The position numbers and the translations under genes are program-made. A stretch of DNA of 64,000 nt from Streptomyces cavernae (GTDB lineage Bacteria > Actinomycetota > Actinomycetes > Streptomycetales > Streptomycetaceae). Location of the stretch: assembly GCF_004023625.1 (NCBI RefSeq), contig NZ_RPDJ01000027.1:62001-126000 (forward strand), written 5' to 3'. Below the pieces are notes generated by a model, which saw nothing but the letters and a program-made list of their open reading frames with translations, did not search any database and was not told the DNA's origin. This document shows, one piece after another, positions 1 through 7,909 of the stretch; the stretch's first letter is position 1, and the number at the start of each line of letters is the position of its first letter.

Positions 1-158
1 GAACCGGCCTGGCCGTGCCACAGCAGCATCCAGACCTGACCGGAGGACGGGGTCGCGAGCGCGCGCAGCAACGCCTCGTAGGCGTCGTAACGCCCGGGCG
101 TCACCTGGCGCAGCATGTGCTCGACCTGCCCGGCCGCAGCCGTGCCCGACGCGCTCAC
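1..158 (-). CDS. SseB-like protein, N-terminal fragment (cut by window edge)
   Basis: Only about the first 53 codons are inside the window and the gene runs off the left end. The chosen start is a GTG at 158-156, with an AAGGGG ribosome-binding site about 9 bases upstream; an in-frame ATG at 116-114 is the alternative. The visible peptide has the stretch MLRQVTPGRYDAYEALLRAL followed by a tryptophan-rich WMLLWHG strand. From memory this resembles the second SseB-type protein (enhanced serine sensitivity family) found beside the glycine cleavage genes of Streptomyces. It follows the complete sseB-like gene on the same strand after about 230 bases, so it is probably a tandem paralogue. The molecular function of the family is not established. 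Confidence 0.6.
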   Translation of the reverse strand, partial: MSASGTAAAGQVEHMLRQVTPGRYDAYEALLRALATPSSGQVWMLLWHGQAG

Positions 159-385
159 CCTCTACCGCCCCTTCGCGACAAACTCATCCAATACGTCCGA
201 GGTGTGGCAGACGGGTACCGTCCACCAACCCCGCCGAGCCATGAAACCAGCTTAGGCGGCCATTCTGACAGCGACTTGACGCACGCCCGGCGACGTCTTC
301 CTGACTGACGCGTAAGTCGTGATACGGCGTGACGGAAGGGACACTCCCCGTCAGCGTTCCGGGCCCTCGGCCCCGGTGGGAGGTC

Positions 386-1159
386 TCAGGGATCCCGTCG
401 GTAGAACGGCCTCACACGGTCGCGCATCCAGTCGCCCACCGGGTCCTGCGCCACGTCCAGGAAGACCACGTTGACCGCGTGCGGCATCGGCACCCGGCCG
501 AGCGCGCGTGCCACGGCGTCCATCGGGAGGGCGCGGACGTCCCCGTCCCAGGTGGCCAGCTCCACTCCGATGAACATCACCGGAGCGTCACCCTCGATGC
601 TCGCCAGACAGCGCCGGGCGGTCAGGACGACGCCGGCCTGCTCGAACTCGGCCGAGGCGGCGGACAGGAAGTCCACGGGGTCGTCCTGCCAGTCGGGTTC
701 GAACAGCCGCACGCGCGCCCCGCTCGCCGGTCCGTCCAGCGGGGTCCGTCCGGCCCGGCACAACTCGGCCACGGCGGGCGGGGGAAGCGGGATGCCGACC
801 GTTCCGTCCGGGTTGACCGCGATGCCGACCTGCGGCGGCAGCCCGCGCGCGAACTCGACGGCGGGTGCCACGGTGTACGAGATGTGGTCGCCGACGACCG
901 ACCGGAACTGCTGCTCGGAGCTGAAGACCGGGACGTACGCCTGGCCGTCCAGTTCCATCGTGGGCAGATCCAGCGGGCCGCTGTGGGGCCCGCCGCCGTT
1001 GGGCAGCGGCACCCAGAGATAGCTGCGGCCGAGGACCTCCACGATCCGGCCGCCGGCCCCCGGCACCCCGAGGGAGGCGGAGAGCGCCTCCTCCAGTTCG
1101 TTGCCGGGCCAGCCTCCGTGCGAGTACGGATGGGGATACGCCTGTGCCGGGATGTCCAT
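386..1159 (-). CDS. SseB family protein (enhanced serine sensitivity type)
   Basis: A 257-residue soluble protein with no signal peptide or membrane segment. It has an N-terminal SseB-type domain (roughly residues 15-130) with the pattern GRSYLWVPLPNGGGP and then DGQAYVPVFSS. A C-terminal half (about 140-250) resembles the SseB C-terminal domain and includes VDFLSAASAEFEQAG. E. coli SseB was named because its overexpression increases sensitivity to serine; the biochemical role is unknown. Here the gene lies upstream of, and divergent from, a glycine/serine catabolic operon, which fits a link to serine metabolism, but that is inference. A second SseB-like gene follows on the same strand. Confidence 0.8.
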   Translation of the reverse strand: MDIPAQAYPHPYSHGGWPGNELEEALSASLGVPGAGGRIVEVLGRSYLWVPLPNGGGPHSGPLDLPTMELDGQAYVPVFSSEQQFRSVVGDHISYTVAPAVEFARGLPPQVGIAVNPDGTVGIPLPPPAVAELCRAGRTPLDGPASGARVRLFEPDWQDDPVDFLSAASAEFEQAGVVLTARRCLASIEGDAPVMFIGVELATWDGDVRALPMDAVARALGRVPMPHAVNVVFLDVAQDPVGDWMRDRVRPFYRRDP

Positions 1160-1372
1160 CGTGTCTACCGCCTGCTCGGGACCGCTGTTGCTGCGGCTGG
1201 AACCCTAACGTGTCGGGAGCATTGGGCCGTACGGGTCGTCACCCGCTCGCGGGCGGCCTTCTTCTTCTCGTGTCCGCCTGGCTCTTGTCGTGCCGCCTCC
1301 CCCGCTCTCCGCGTGTCCGCCGTCCCCGCTCTTCGCGGGTCTGCCTCCCCCGCCGGCCGAAGAACCTGATCC

Positions 1373-2041
1373 TCACTCCCCGAAGTCGATGCGGCGCAGC
1401 ACGTCCGCCGCCGCCCGGTCGATGAGGACCGCCGAACCGCAGCCGCCCGGGAGTTCACCCTTCTCCACGGCGCGCAGCAGTCGCGCCACCGAGCGGCGGT
1501 GGCGGAGGAAGGCGTACCGGGAGACGCCCCGGCCCCGTTCGCGCTGGCCGTCCAGTGCCGTGTCCGGGTCGACGTCGAGCAACAGCAGGTGGAGCGTGCC
1601 GCCGCGGCGCCTGGCCTCGCGGGCGAGCCAGTTGCGCACCCAGGCCTGCGTACCGCAGTCGTGCACGACGACCCCTTCGCCAGTGCGCAGCGCACGGCGC
1701 AGTCCGGCGTAGTGGGCGACGCGGACGAGCGGCCGGTAGAGCGCGTACGGCAGGAACTGGGGAACCCGCTCCGCCCACCGCTCGCGCGTGTCCTGGGAGT
1801 CGATACGGATGCCCGGCACCGCACGCCGCATGAGGGTGGACTTGCCGCTGCCGGGCAGGCCCGTGATGACGGCCAGGTCCGCGGAGGCGAAGGAGAGGCC
1901 GTGCGGACTGTGGCCGCCACGGTCGCGCAGATCGCGGACGACGGGCAGGGCCGCGCACGCCTTCCGGGCCGGTGCCGCCGTCGCGGTCCGCTCGGGCAGC
2001 GCCGTGACCGTGCTCGTCGCGTACGCAGTGGTCCTGTTCAC
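1373..2041 (-). CDS. P-loop ATPase / kinase-like protein (AAA-type)
   Basis: The start is set by a strong GGGGAGGA ribosome-binding site 8 bases before the GTG at 2041-2039, giving 222 residues; longer in-frame starts lack such a site. A Walker A motif GLPGSGKST lies near residue 60, inside LAVITGLPGSGKSTLMRR, followed by RIDSQDTRERW and a hydrophobic strand VVVHDCG. A later LLLLDVDP strand resembles a Walker B. The size and motif order match small zeta-toxin/chloramphenicol-phosphotransferase-like kinases and the AAA_33 group, but no substrate can be named. It is divergent from gcvT, with the riboswitch leader between them, and converges on no other gene. Family-level assignment only. Confidence 0.75.
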   Translation of the reverse strand: MNRTTAYATSTVTALPERTATAAPARKACAALPVVRDLRDRGGHSPHGLSFASADLAVITGLPGSGKSTLMRRAVPGIRIDSQDTRERWAERVPQFLPYALYRPLVRVAHYAGLRRALRTGEGVVVHDCGTQAWVRNWLAREARRRGGTLHLLLLDVDPDTALDGQRERGRGVSRYAFLRHRRSVARLLRAVEKGELPGGCGSAVLIDRAAADVLRRIDFGE

Positions 2042-2235
2042 CGTGATCGTCCTCCCCTTGGGTGTGGAGTACCATCCCCATCGAGTGTAAAGAGAAGGTA
2101 ATACGCCGTGCTCATCGTTCGGTCCCTGTACTGCCACAGACCGGTTACAACGAGCTGTGACTCACTGTGCATGCCGTGCCCCAGGGATGCGTGCGATGAT
2201 GTCCGCGCCAACTGCATACCGGCCGCTTGAATCCG

Positions 2236-2462
2236 CGCGGGAGAGTTCCGGGTGAGTGCGTAATACCCGGACGCCGAAGGAGCAAGTCCCTCCCTTGAAT
2301 CTCTCAGGCCCCGTCACCGCGCGGGCGAGGCACATCTGAAAAGCGGGCCGCCCCCTCGTCCTCCACCGGAGGTCCGAAGGGAACGGCTCCACCCACGGTG
2401 CAAGCCAGGACCGGAGACGGTCATGGCGAACCTCTCAGGTTCCGATGACAGATGGGGAGGAA
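2236..2462 (+). promoter_or_regulatory. Tandem glycine riboswitch in the gcvT leader
   Basis: Two glycine-aptamer cores can be read in the leader. The first has GGAGAG at 2240-2245, GCCGAAGGAGCAAG at 2273-2286, AATCTCTCAGG at 2298-2308 and the CATCTGAAAAGCGG segment around 2333-2346. The second has GGTCCGAAGGGAACGG near 2371-2386, GCAAGCC near 2400, CGAACCTCTCAGGTTCCGATGACAG near 2427-2451 and the closing GATGGGGAGG ending at 2460. The CTCTCAGG and GACAGATGGGG elements are hallmarks of the glycine riboswitch class. The second aptamer ends about 35 bases before the gcvT ATG. With little room for a separate terminator and no U-run visible, control may act on translation of gcvT, but that is inference. 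Glycine binding is expected to turn expression on. Confidence 0.9.
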
Positions 2463-2495
2463 CGACCTCGCCTTTCATGCCCTGGGAGCAAACCG

Positions 2496-3614
2496 ATGAG
2501 CAGCAGCCCACCTCGCCGTACCGCGCTCGACGCCCTGCACCGTTCGCTCGGCGCCACGATGACCGACTTCGCGGGCTGGGACATGCCCCTCAGGTACGGC
2601 TCTGAGCGCGACGAGCACACCGCCGTACGCACCCGGGCCGGACTCTTCGACCTCTCCCACATGGGCGAGATCACCGTCACCGGACCGGAGGCGGCAGCGC
2701 TCCTGGACCACGCGCTGGTCGGCGACATGGGGAGCGTCAAGCCGGGCCGCGCCCGCTACACCATGATCTGCGCCGCGGACGGCGGCATCCTCGACGACCT
2801 GATCGTCTACCGGCTGCACGAGACCGAGTACATGGTCGTAGCCAACGCCTCGAACGCACGAACAGTGGTCGACGCGCTGACGGAACGGGCCGGCGGTTTC
2901 GACGCCGTCGTACGTGACGACAGCGACACGGTCGCGCTGCTCGCCGTCCAGGGCCCCGCCGCCCCCGGCATCCTCGCCCAGCTGACCGAGGCCGACCTCG
3001 ACGGCCTGAAGTACTACGCCGGACTGCCCGGCACGGTGGCCGGGGTCGCCGCGCTCATCGCCCGCACCGGTTACACCGGCGAGGACGGCTTCGAGCTCTT
3101 CGTCGCCCCCGCCGACGCGGAGAAGCTGTGGCAGGCGCTCACCGAGGCGGGCGCGCCCGCGGGCCTCGTGCCGTGCGGTCTCTCCTGCCGGGACACCCTC
3201 CGGCTGGAGGCGGGCATGCCGCTGTACGGGCATGAGCTGAGCACCTCCCTGACACCGTTCGACGCGGGGCTCGGCCGGGTCGTGAAGTTCGACAAGAGCG
3301 GCGACTTCGTCGGACGCGCCGCCCTGTCGGAGTCTGCCTCCCGGGCCGCGGAGAACCCGCCGCGCGTCCTCGTCGGGCTGGTCGCCGAGGGCCGCCGGGT
3401 GCCGCGCGCCGGGTACTCCGTCGTCGCGGACGGCAAGGTGATCGGGGAGATCACCTCCGGGGCCCCCTCCCCCACGCTCGGCAAGCCGATCGCGATGGCG
3501 TACGTCGACGCCGCGCACTCCGCGCCGGGAACGGCCGGGGTGGCGGTGGACATCCGCGGCAGCCACGAGCCGTTCGAGGTGGTTGCGCTGCCGTTCTACA
3601 AGCGGCAGAAGTAG
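2496..3614 (+). CDS. gcvT: Aminomethyltransferase, glycine cleavage T-protein
   Basis: The T-protein takes the aminomethyl group from lipoyl-H-protein, releasing ammonia and forming 5,10-methylene-tetrahydrofolate. The start chosen is the ATG at 2496, preceded by GGGAG with 8-base spacing; it gives 372 residues, the normal family length. Family landmarks include TDFAGWDMPLRYGS, LFDLSHMGEI, the folate-domain segment RTGYTGEDGFELF, and GLSCRDTLRLEAGMPLYGHE. The C-terminal barrel ends in ALPFYKRQK. It is the first gene after a glycine riboswitch and is followed by gcvH after 89 bases, then glyA and sdaA. The P-protein and L-protein genes are not in this window. Confidence 0.97.
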   Translation: MSSSPPRRTALDALHRSLGATMTDFAGWDMPLRYGSERDEHTAVRTRAGLFDLSHMGEITVTGPEAAALLDHALVGDMGSVKPGRARYTMICAADGGILDDLIVYRLHETEYMVVANASNARTVVDALTERAGGFDAVVRDDSDTVALLAVQGPAAPGILAQLTEADLDGLKYYAGLPGTVAGVAALIARTGYTGEDGFELFVAPADAEKLWQALTEAGAPAGLVPCGLSCRDTLRLEAGMPLYGHELSTSLTPFDAGLGRVVKFDKSGDFVGRAALSESASRAAENPPRVLVGLVAEGRRVPRAGYSVVADGKVIGEITSGAPSPTLGKPIAMAYVDAAHSAPGTAGVAVDIRGSHEPFEVVALPFYKRQK

Positions 3615-3703
3615 CCACCAGACTCACCGAAGCAGACAGACCCACGCCTTTGCTGACGACCCACGTTCATCAGCGCTTCCCCGCCTACAGGAGAATTCAC
3701 GCC

Positions 3704-4084
3704 ATGAGCATCAACCCCCAGCAGCTGCGTTACAGCAAGGAGCACGAGTGGCTGTCGCCCGCCGAGGACGGCGTCGCGACGGTCGGCATCACCGAGTTCG
3801 CGGCCAACGCGCTCGGCGACGTCGTCTACGCCCAGCTCCCGGAGGTCGGCCAGACCGTGACCGCGGGCGAGACCTGCGGCGAGCTGGAGTCGACCAAGTC
3901 GGTGAGCGACCTGTACTCGCCGGTGAGCGGTGAGGTCACCGAGATCAACCAGGACGTCGTGGACGACCCGGCACTGGTGAACTCCGCCCCGTTCGAGGGT
4001 GGCTGGCTGTTCAAGGTGCGCGTCGCCGAGGAGCCGGCGGAACTGCTCTCCGCGGACGAGTACACCGAGTTCTCCGGCTCCTAG
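3704..4084 (+). CDS. gcvH: Glycine cleavage system H-protein
   Basis: The H-protein is the lipoylated carrier that shuttles the aminomethyl group from P- to T-protein. At 126 residues it is of standard length. The lipoylation site lies in ELESTKSVSDLYSPVSGEV, with the modified lysine at residue 65. The N-terminus LRYSKEHEWL is typical. The ATG at 3704 is preceded by AGGAG about 11 bases away; the in-frame codons upstream show no family similarity. The TAG stop lies inside the terminal CTAG of a repeat element that separates gcvH from glyA, so the element begins exactly at the end of this gene. Its riboswitch-linked position supports coregulation with gcvT. Confidence 0.97.
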   Translation: MSINPQQLRYSKEHEWLSPAEDGVATVGITEFAANALGDVVYAQLPEVGQTVTAGETCGELESTKSVSDLYSPVSGEVTEINQDVVDDPALVNSAPFEGGWLFKVRVAEEPAELLSADEYTEFSGS

Positions 4085-4296
4085 TGCCGCAACAGGCAAC
4101 GTTCGCCCCGTCGCGTCGCCCGGCACGCTCCCCCAAGCTCTTCGAGCAGGGGGCACCCCCACTCGCCGCACCGGCCGAAAGCCCAAGTACGTCCAGTACG
4201 AGGACTTCCGGCCGGCACTCCCCCAAGCTCTTCGAGCAGGGGGGACCCCCATGACGCCGCTCCTTACCGGGCAAACGTCGCCTGCCGCGGCACTAG
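4081..4296. mobile_element. MITE-like repeat element A with terminal inverted repeats
   Basis: This 216-bp element starts at CTAGTGCCGC (4081) and ends at GCGGCACTAG (4296). The outer 28 bases of the two ends are inverted repeats with about five mismatches, including CAGGCAACGTTCGCCC on the left and its counterpart on the right. Inside are two copies of a short palindrome of the form CTCCCCCAAGCTCTTCGAGC followed by AGGGGG (near 4128-4161 and 4219-4251). Between them is a larger imperfect hairpin (4171-4215) closed by CCGGCCG/CGGCCGG. No protein is encoded. The same terminal sequence bounds a second element at 27799-27963, which argues for a dispersed non-autonomous family. It separates gcvH from glyA without being an evident promoter or a classic U-tract terminator. 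Confidence 0.7.
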
Positions 4297-4395
4297 TCCG
4301 CCAGTCCCATCCTGGCCGGCCCCCGTCCTGAGAAGGCCTGCCTTCCTCATGACCCGTCCCCCCAGGACCCCGTCCCCTAAGGACCTCTTTCACTC

Positions 4396-5670
4396 ATGTC
4401 GCTTCTGAACAAGCCCCTGCACGAGCTCGACCCGGACGTGGCCGCCGCGGTCGACGCCGAGCTGAGCCGCCAGCAGTCCACCCTCGAGATGATCGCCTCC
4501 GAGAACTTCGCCCCGGTGGCGGTCATGGAGGCACAGGGCTCGGTCCTCACCAACAAGTACGCCGAGGGCTATCCCGGCCGCCGCTACTACGGCGGCTGTG
4601 AGCACGTCGACGTGGTCGAGAAGATCGCGATCGACCGCGTCAAGGAGCTCTTCGGCGCCGAACACGCCAACGTGCAGCCGCACTCGGGCGCCCAGGCCAA
4701 CGCCGCCGCCATGTTCGCGCTGCTCCAGCCGGGCGACACGATCATGGGTCTGAACCTCGCCCACGGCGGGCACCTGACCCACGGCATGAAGATCAACTTC
4801 TCCGGCAAGCTGTACGACGTGGTCGCCTACCACGTGGACGACGCCACCGGACAGGTCGACATGGCCGAGGTCGAGCGGCTGGCCAAGGAGTCGCGGCCGA
4901 AGCTGATCGTGGCGGGCTGGTCGGCGTACCCGCGGCAGCTGGACTTCGCCGCGTTCCGCCGGATCGCGGACGAGGTCGGCGCCTACCTCATGGTCGACAT
5001 GGCCCACTTCGCGGGTCTGGTCGCGGCGGGGCTGCACCCGAACCCCGTCCCGCACGCGCACGTGGTCACCACCACGACCCACAAGACGCTCGGCGGTCCG
5101 CGCGGAGGCGTGATCCTGTCGACGGCCGAGCTGGCCAAGAAGATCAACTCCGCGGTCTTCCCCGGTCAGCAGGGCGGTCCGCTCGAGCATGTGATCGCCG
5201 CCAAGGCCGTCGCCTTCAAGGTCGCGGCGTCCGAGGAGTTCCGCGAGCGCCAGACGCGGACCCTGGAAGGCGCCCGGATCCTCGCCGAGCGGCTGGTGCG
5301 GGACGACGTACGGGCGGCCGGGGTGAGCGTCCTGTCCGGCGGCACGGACGTCCACCTGGTCCTCGTGGACCTGCGCGACTCCGAGCTGGACGGGCAGCAG
5401 GCCGAGGACCGCCTCCACGAGATCGGCATCACCGTCAACCGCAACGCCGTCCCGAACGACCCGCGCCCGCCGATGGTGACCTCGGGTCTCAGGATCGGCA
5501 CACCGGCCCTGGCCACCCGCGGCTTCACCACCGAGGACTTCGCCGAGGTCGCCGACGTGATCGCGGCGGCGCTGAAGGCGCCCTCCCCCTTCGGCGCGGC
5601 CGACGCGGCGGAACTCAGGGCCCGGGTCACCGCGCTCACCGAGAAGCACCCGCTGTACCCGGGCCTGTAG
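4396..5670 (+). CDS. glyA: Serine hydroxymethyltransferase
   Basis: This PLP enzyme interconverts glycine plus methylene-tetrahydrofolate with serine. Length 424 residues. Motifs: MIASENF near residue 33, YAEGYPGRRYYGG (about 55-67), and the PLP-binding lysine K230 in TTTTHKTLGGPRGG. The C-terminal TVNRNAVPNDPRPP and TSGLRIGTPALATRG are also diagnostic. The ATG at 4396 has only a weak AAGGA some distance upstream. The neighbours gcvT/gcvH supply methylene-THF from glycine, so glyA can use it on a second glycine to make serine for SdaA downstream. It is separated from gcvH by about 310 bases holding a repeat element, so it may also have its own promoter. Confidence 0.97.
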   Translation: MSLLNKPLHELDPDVAAAVDAELSRQQSTLEMIASENFAPVAVMEAQGSVLTNKYAEGYPGRRYYGGCEHVDVVEKIAIDRVKELFGAEHANVQPHSGAQANAAAMFALLQPGDTIMGLNLAHGGHLTHGMKINFSGKLYDVVAYHVDDATGQVDMAEVERLAKESRPKLIVAGWSAYPRQLDFAAFRRIADEVGAYLMVDMAHFAGLVAAGLHPNPVPHAHVVTTTTHKTLGGPRGGVILSTAELAKKINSAVFPGQQGGPLEHVIAAKAVAFKVAASEEFRERQTRTLEGARILAERLVRDDVRAAGVSVLSGGTDVHLVLVDLRDSELDGQQAEDRLHEIGITVNRNAVPNDPRPPMVTSGLRIGTPALATRGFTTEDFAEVADVIAAALKAPSPFGAADAAELRARVTALTEKHPLYPGL

Positions 5671-5749
5671 GCCGCGGCGCTGCCGTGCGCACCGACGACC
5701 GGTGCGCACGGCACCGCACCCAGCACCACCCCCGTAGTGAGGAGTCCCC

Positions 5750-7132
5750 GTGGCCATCTCCGTCTTCGACCTGTTCTCGATCGGCATAGGCCCGTCCAGT
5801 TCCCACACGGTGGGTCCTATGCGCGCGGCCCGGATGTTCGCCCGGCGGCTGCGGAGCGAGGAGGTGCTCGGCCGGGTGGCCTCGGTCCGTGCCGAGCTGT
5901 ACGGCTCGCTGGGCGCGACCGGGCACGGGCACGGCACACCGAAGGCGGTGCTGCTCGGACTGGAGGGCGCCTCCCCGCGGACCGTCGACGTGGAAACGGC
6001 GGACGACCGGGTGGAGACCATCCGCACGGACGGCCGGCTGGCCCTGCTCGGCGAGCACGAGATCGCCTTCGACTTCGACGCCGACCTGGTCCTGCACCGC
6101 CGCAAGACCCTGCCGTACCACGCGAACGGCATGACCCTGTGGGCGTACGACGCCTCGGGGAGCGAGCTGCTGTCGAAGACTTACTACTCGGTCGGCGGCG
6201 GATTCGTCGTCGACGAGGACGCGGTCGGCGCGGACCGGATCAAGCTGGACGACACCGCGCTGAAGTACCCCTTCCGCACGGGCGACGAACTGCTGCGGCT
6301 GACCCGGGACACGGGCCTGTCGATCTCCTCGCTGATGCTGGAGAACGAGCGGGCGTGGCGCACGGAGGAGGAGATCCGCTCCGGTCTGCTGGACATCTGG
6401 CGCGTGATGCAGGCCTGCGTGTCCCGCGGCATGTCACGCGAGGGCATCCTGCCGGGCGGGCTGAGGGTGCGCCGCCGCGCGGCCGTCACGGCACGCCAAC
6501 TGCGCGCCGAGGGCGACCCCATGGCCCGCTCGATGGAGTGGATCACGCTGTACGCGATGGCCGTGAACGAGGAGAACGCGGCCGGCGGCCGGGTGGTGAC
6601 CGCCCCCACCAACGGCGCCGCGGGCATCATCCCGGCGGTCCTGCACTACTACATCAACTTCGCGGCCGGTGGGGCCTCCGAAGGAGAGAAGGAGGACGGC
6701 GTGGTCCGCTTCCTGCTCGCCGCCGGCGCGATCGGGATGCTCTTCAAGGAGAACGCGTCGATCTCCGGCGCGGAGGTGGGCTGCCAGGGCGAGGTCGGCT
6801 CCGCCTGCTCGATGGCGGCGGGCGCGCTGGCCGAGGTGCTCGGCGGAACCCCCGAACAGGTCGAGAACGCCGCAGAGATCGGCATGGAACACAACCTCGG
6901 CCTGACCTGCGACCCGGTCGGCGGCCTGGTCCAGATCCCGTGCATCGAACGCAACGGCATGGCCGCGGTCAAGGCGGTCACGGCGGCCCGCATGGCGATG
7001 CGCGGCGACGGCTCCCACAAGGTCTCCCTGGACAAGGTCATCAAGACGATGAAGGACACCGGGGCGGACATGAGCGTGAAGTACAAGGAGACGGCTCGGG
7101 GCGGGCTGGCGGTCAACATCATCGAGTGCTGA
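5750..7132 (+). CDS. sdaA: L-serine ammonia-lyase (iron-sulfur type)
   Basis: It deaminates L-serine to pyruvate. The 460-residue length and fused beta plus alpha organisation match single-chain bacterial SdaA. The N-terminal IGIGPSSSHTVGPMRAA is the beta-domain signature. Cysteines C345, C387 and C398 have the same spacing as the three [4Fe-4S] ligands described for the Legionella enzyme, in the contexts GCQGEVGSACSM, LTCDPVGG and QIPCIERN. VTAPTNGAAGIIPAVLHYY is another landmark. The GTG at 5750 is preceded by GTGAGGAG with 5-base spacing. Eighty bases after glyA and on the same strand, it completes a glycine-to-pyruvate route controlled at least partly by the upstream riboswitch. Confidence 0.96.
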   Translation: MAISVFDLFSIGIGPSSSHTVGPMRAARMFARRLRSEEVLGRVASVRAELYGSLGATGHGHGTPKAVLLGLEGASPRTVDVETADDRVETIRTDGRLALLGEHEIAFDFDADLVLHRRKTLPYHANGMTLWAYDASGSELLSKTYYSVGGGFVVDEDAVGADRIKLDDTALKYPFRTGDELLRLTRDTGLSISSLMLENERAWRTEEEIRSGLLDIWRVMQACVSRGMSREGILPGGLRVRRRAAVTARQLRAEGDPMARSMEWITLYAMAVNEENAAGGRVVTAPTNGAAGIIPAVLHYYINFAAGGASEGEKEDGVVRFLLAAGAIGMLFKENASISGAEVGCQGEVGSACSMAAGALAEVLGGTPEQVENAAEIGMEHNLGLTCDPVGGLVQIPCIERNGMAAVKAVTAARMAMRGDGSHKVSLDKVIKTMKDTGADMSVKYKETARGGLAVNIIEC

Positions 7133-7159
7133 GGAAGGCCGCTCGCTACGATCCACAGC

Positions 7160-7909
7160 GTGTGTGCAAACATCATCGTCGCCGAAGACGACACGAAGCA
7201 GGCCGAGTTGGTGCGCCGTTACCTGGAGCACGAGGGGCACACGGTCACGGTCGTGGAGGACGGCCGTGCGGCTCTCGAGGAAGTCCGGCACGAGGAACCC
7301 GACCTGCTCGTCCTCGATGTGATGATGCCCCGGGCGGACGGCCTCGACGTGGTGCGGATCCTGCGCGCCGAGTGCCGGGAGTTGCCGGTGCTGATGCTGA
7401 CGGCCCGGAGCACCGAGGACGATCTGCTGCTCGGCCTGGACCTCGGCGCCGACGACTACATGACCAAGCCGTTCAGCCCTCGCGAGCTGATGGCGCGGGT
7501 ACGTACGCTGCTGCGCCGCACCCGGCGTTCCGGCGGACCCGAGGCCGGCCCCGGGCCCGAGCCCGACGCCGTCCAGGACGATGCGCTGTCCGTCGGCTCC
7601 CTCCGGGTGGATCCGGCCCGGCACGAGGTGTCGGTCGAGGGGACGCAAGTGGTGTGCACACCCGGTGAGTTCCGTATCCTCGCCGCGATGGCGGCGCAGC
7701 CCGACCGGGTCTTCACCAGGCAGCGGCTCCTGGAGGAGCTGCACGGCTTCGACAAGTACATCGGCGGCCGCACCGTCGACGTGCACATCATGCATCTGCG
7801 CAAGAAGATCGAGCGCAACCCCCGGCGACCGGCCCGGCTGCTCACCGTTTTCGGCGTCGGCTACAAGCTGACGGACCCTGCGAAGGACATACGTCATGCG
7901 TCGTCGTGA
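7160..7909 (+). CDS. OmpR/PhoB-family response regulator
   Basis: A 249-residue two-domain regulator. The receiver domain (residues about 3-115) has the acidic pair in VAEDDTKQAE, phospho-acceptor D53 in LLVLDVMMPRADG and the conserved lysine in DDYMTKPFSP. After a linker rich in G, P and E, a winged-helix DNA-binding domain (about 150-240) contains VCTPGEFRILAAM and GGRTVDVHIMHLRKKIE. The GTG start at 7160 is only 27 bases after sdaA, with no strong terminator seen, so some readthrough from the serine operon is possible. The gene overlaps the sensor kinase by 14 bases, showing translational coupling. Direct AGCTT repeats before the next gene are a candidate target. Confidence 0.93.
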   Translation: MCANIIVAEDDTKQAELVRRYLEHEGHTVTVVEDGRAALEEVRHEEPDLLVLDVMMPRADGLDVVRILRAECRELPVLMLTARSTEDDLLLGLDLGADDYMTKPFSPRELMARVRTLLRRTRRSGGPEAGPGPEPDAVQDDALSVGSLRVDPARHEVSVEGTQVVCTPGEFRILAAMAAQPDRVFTRQRLLEELHGFDKYIGGRTVDVHIMHLRKKIERNPRRPARLLTVFGVGYKLTDPAKDIRHASS

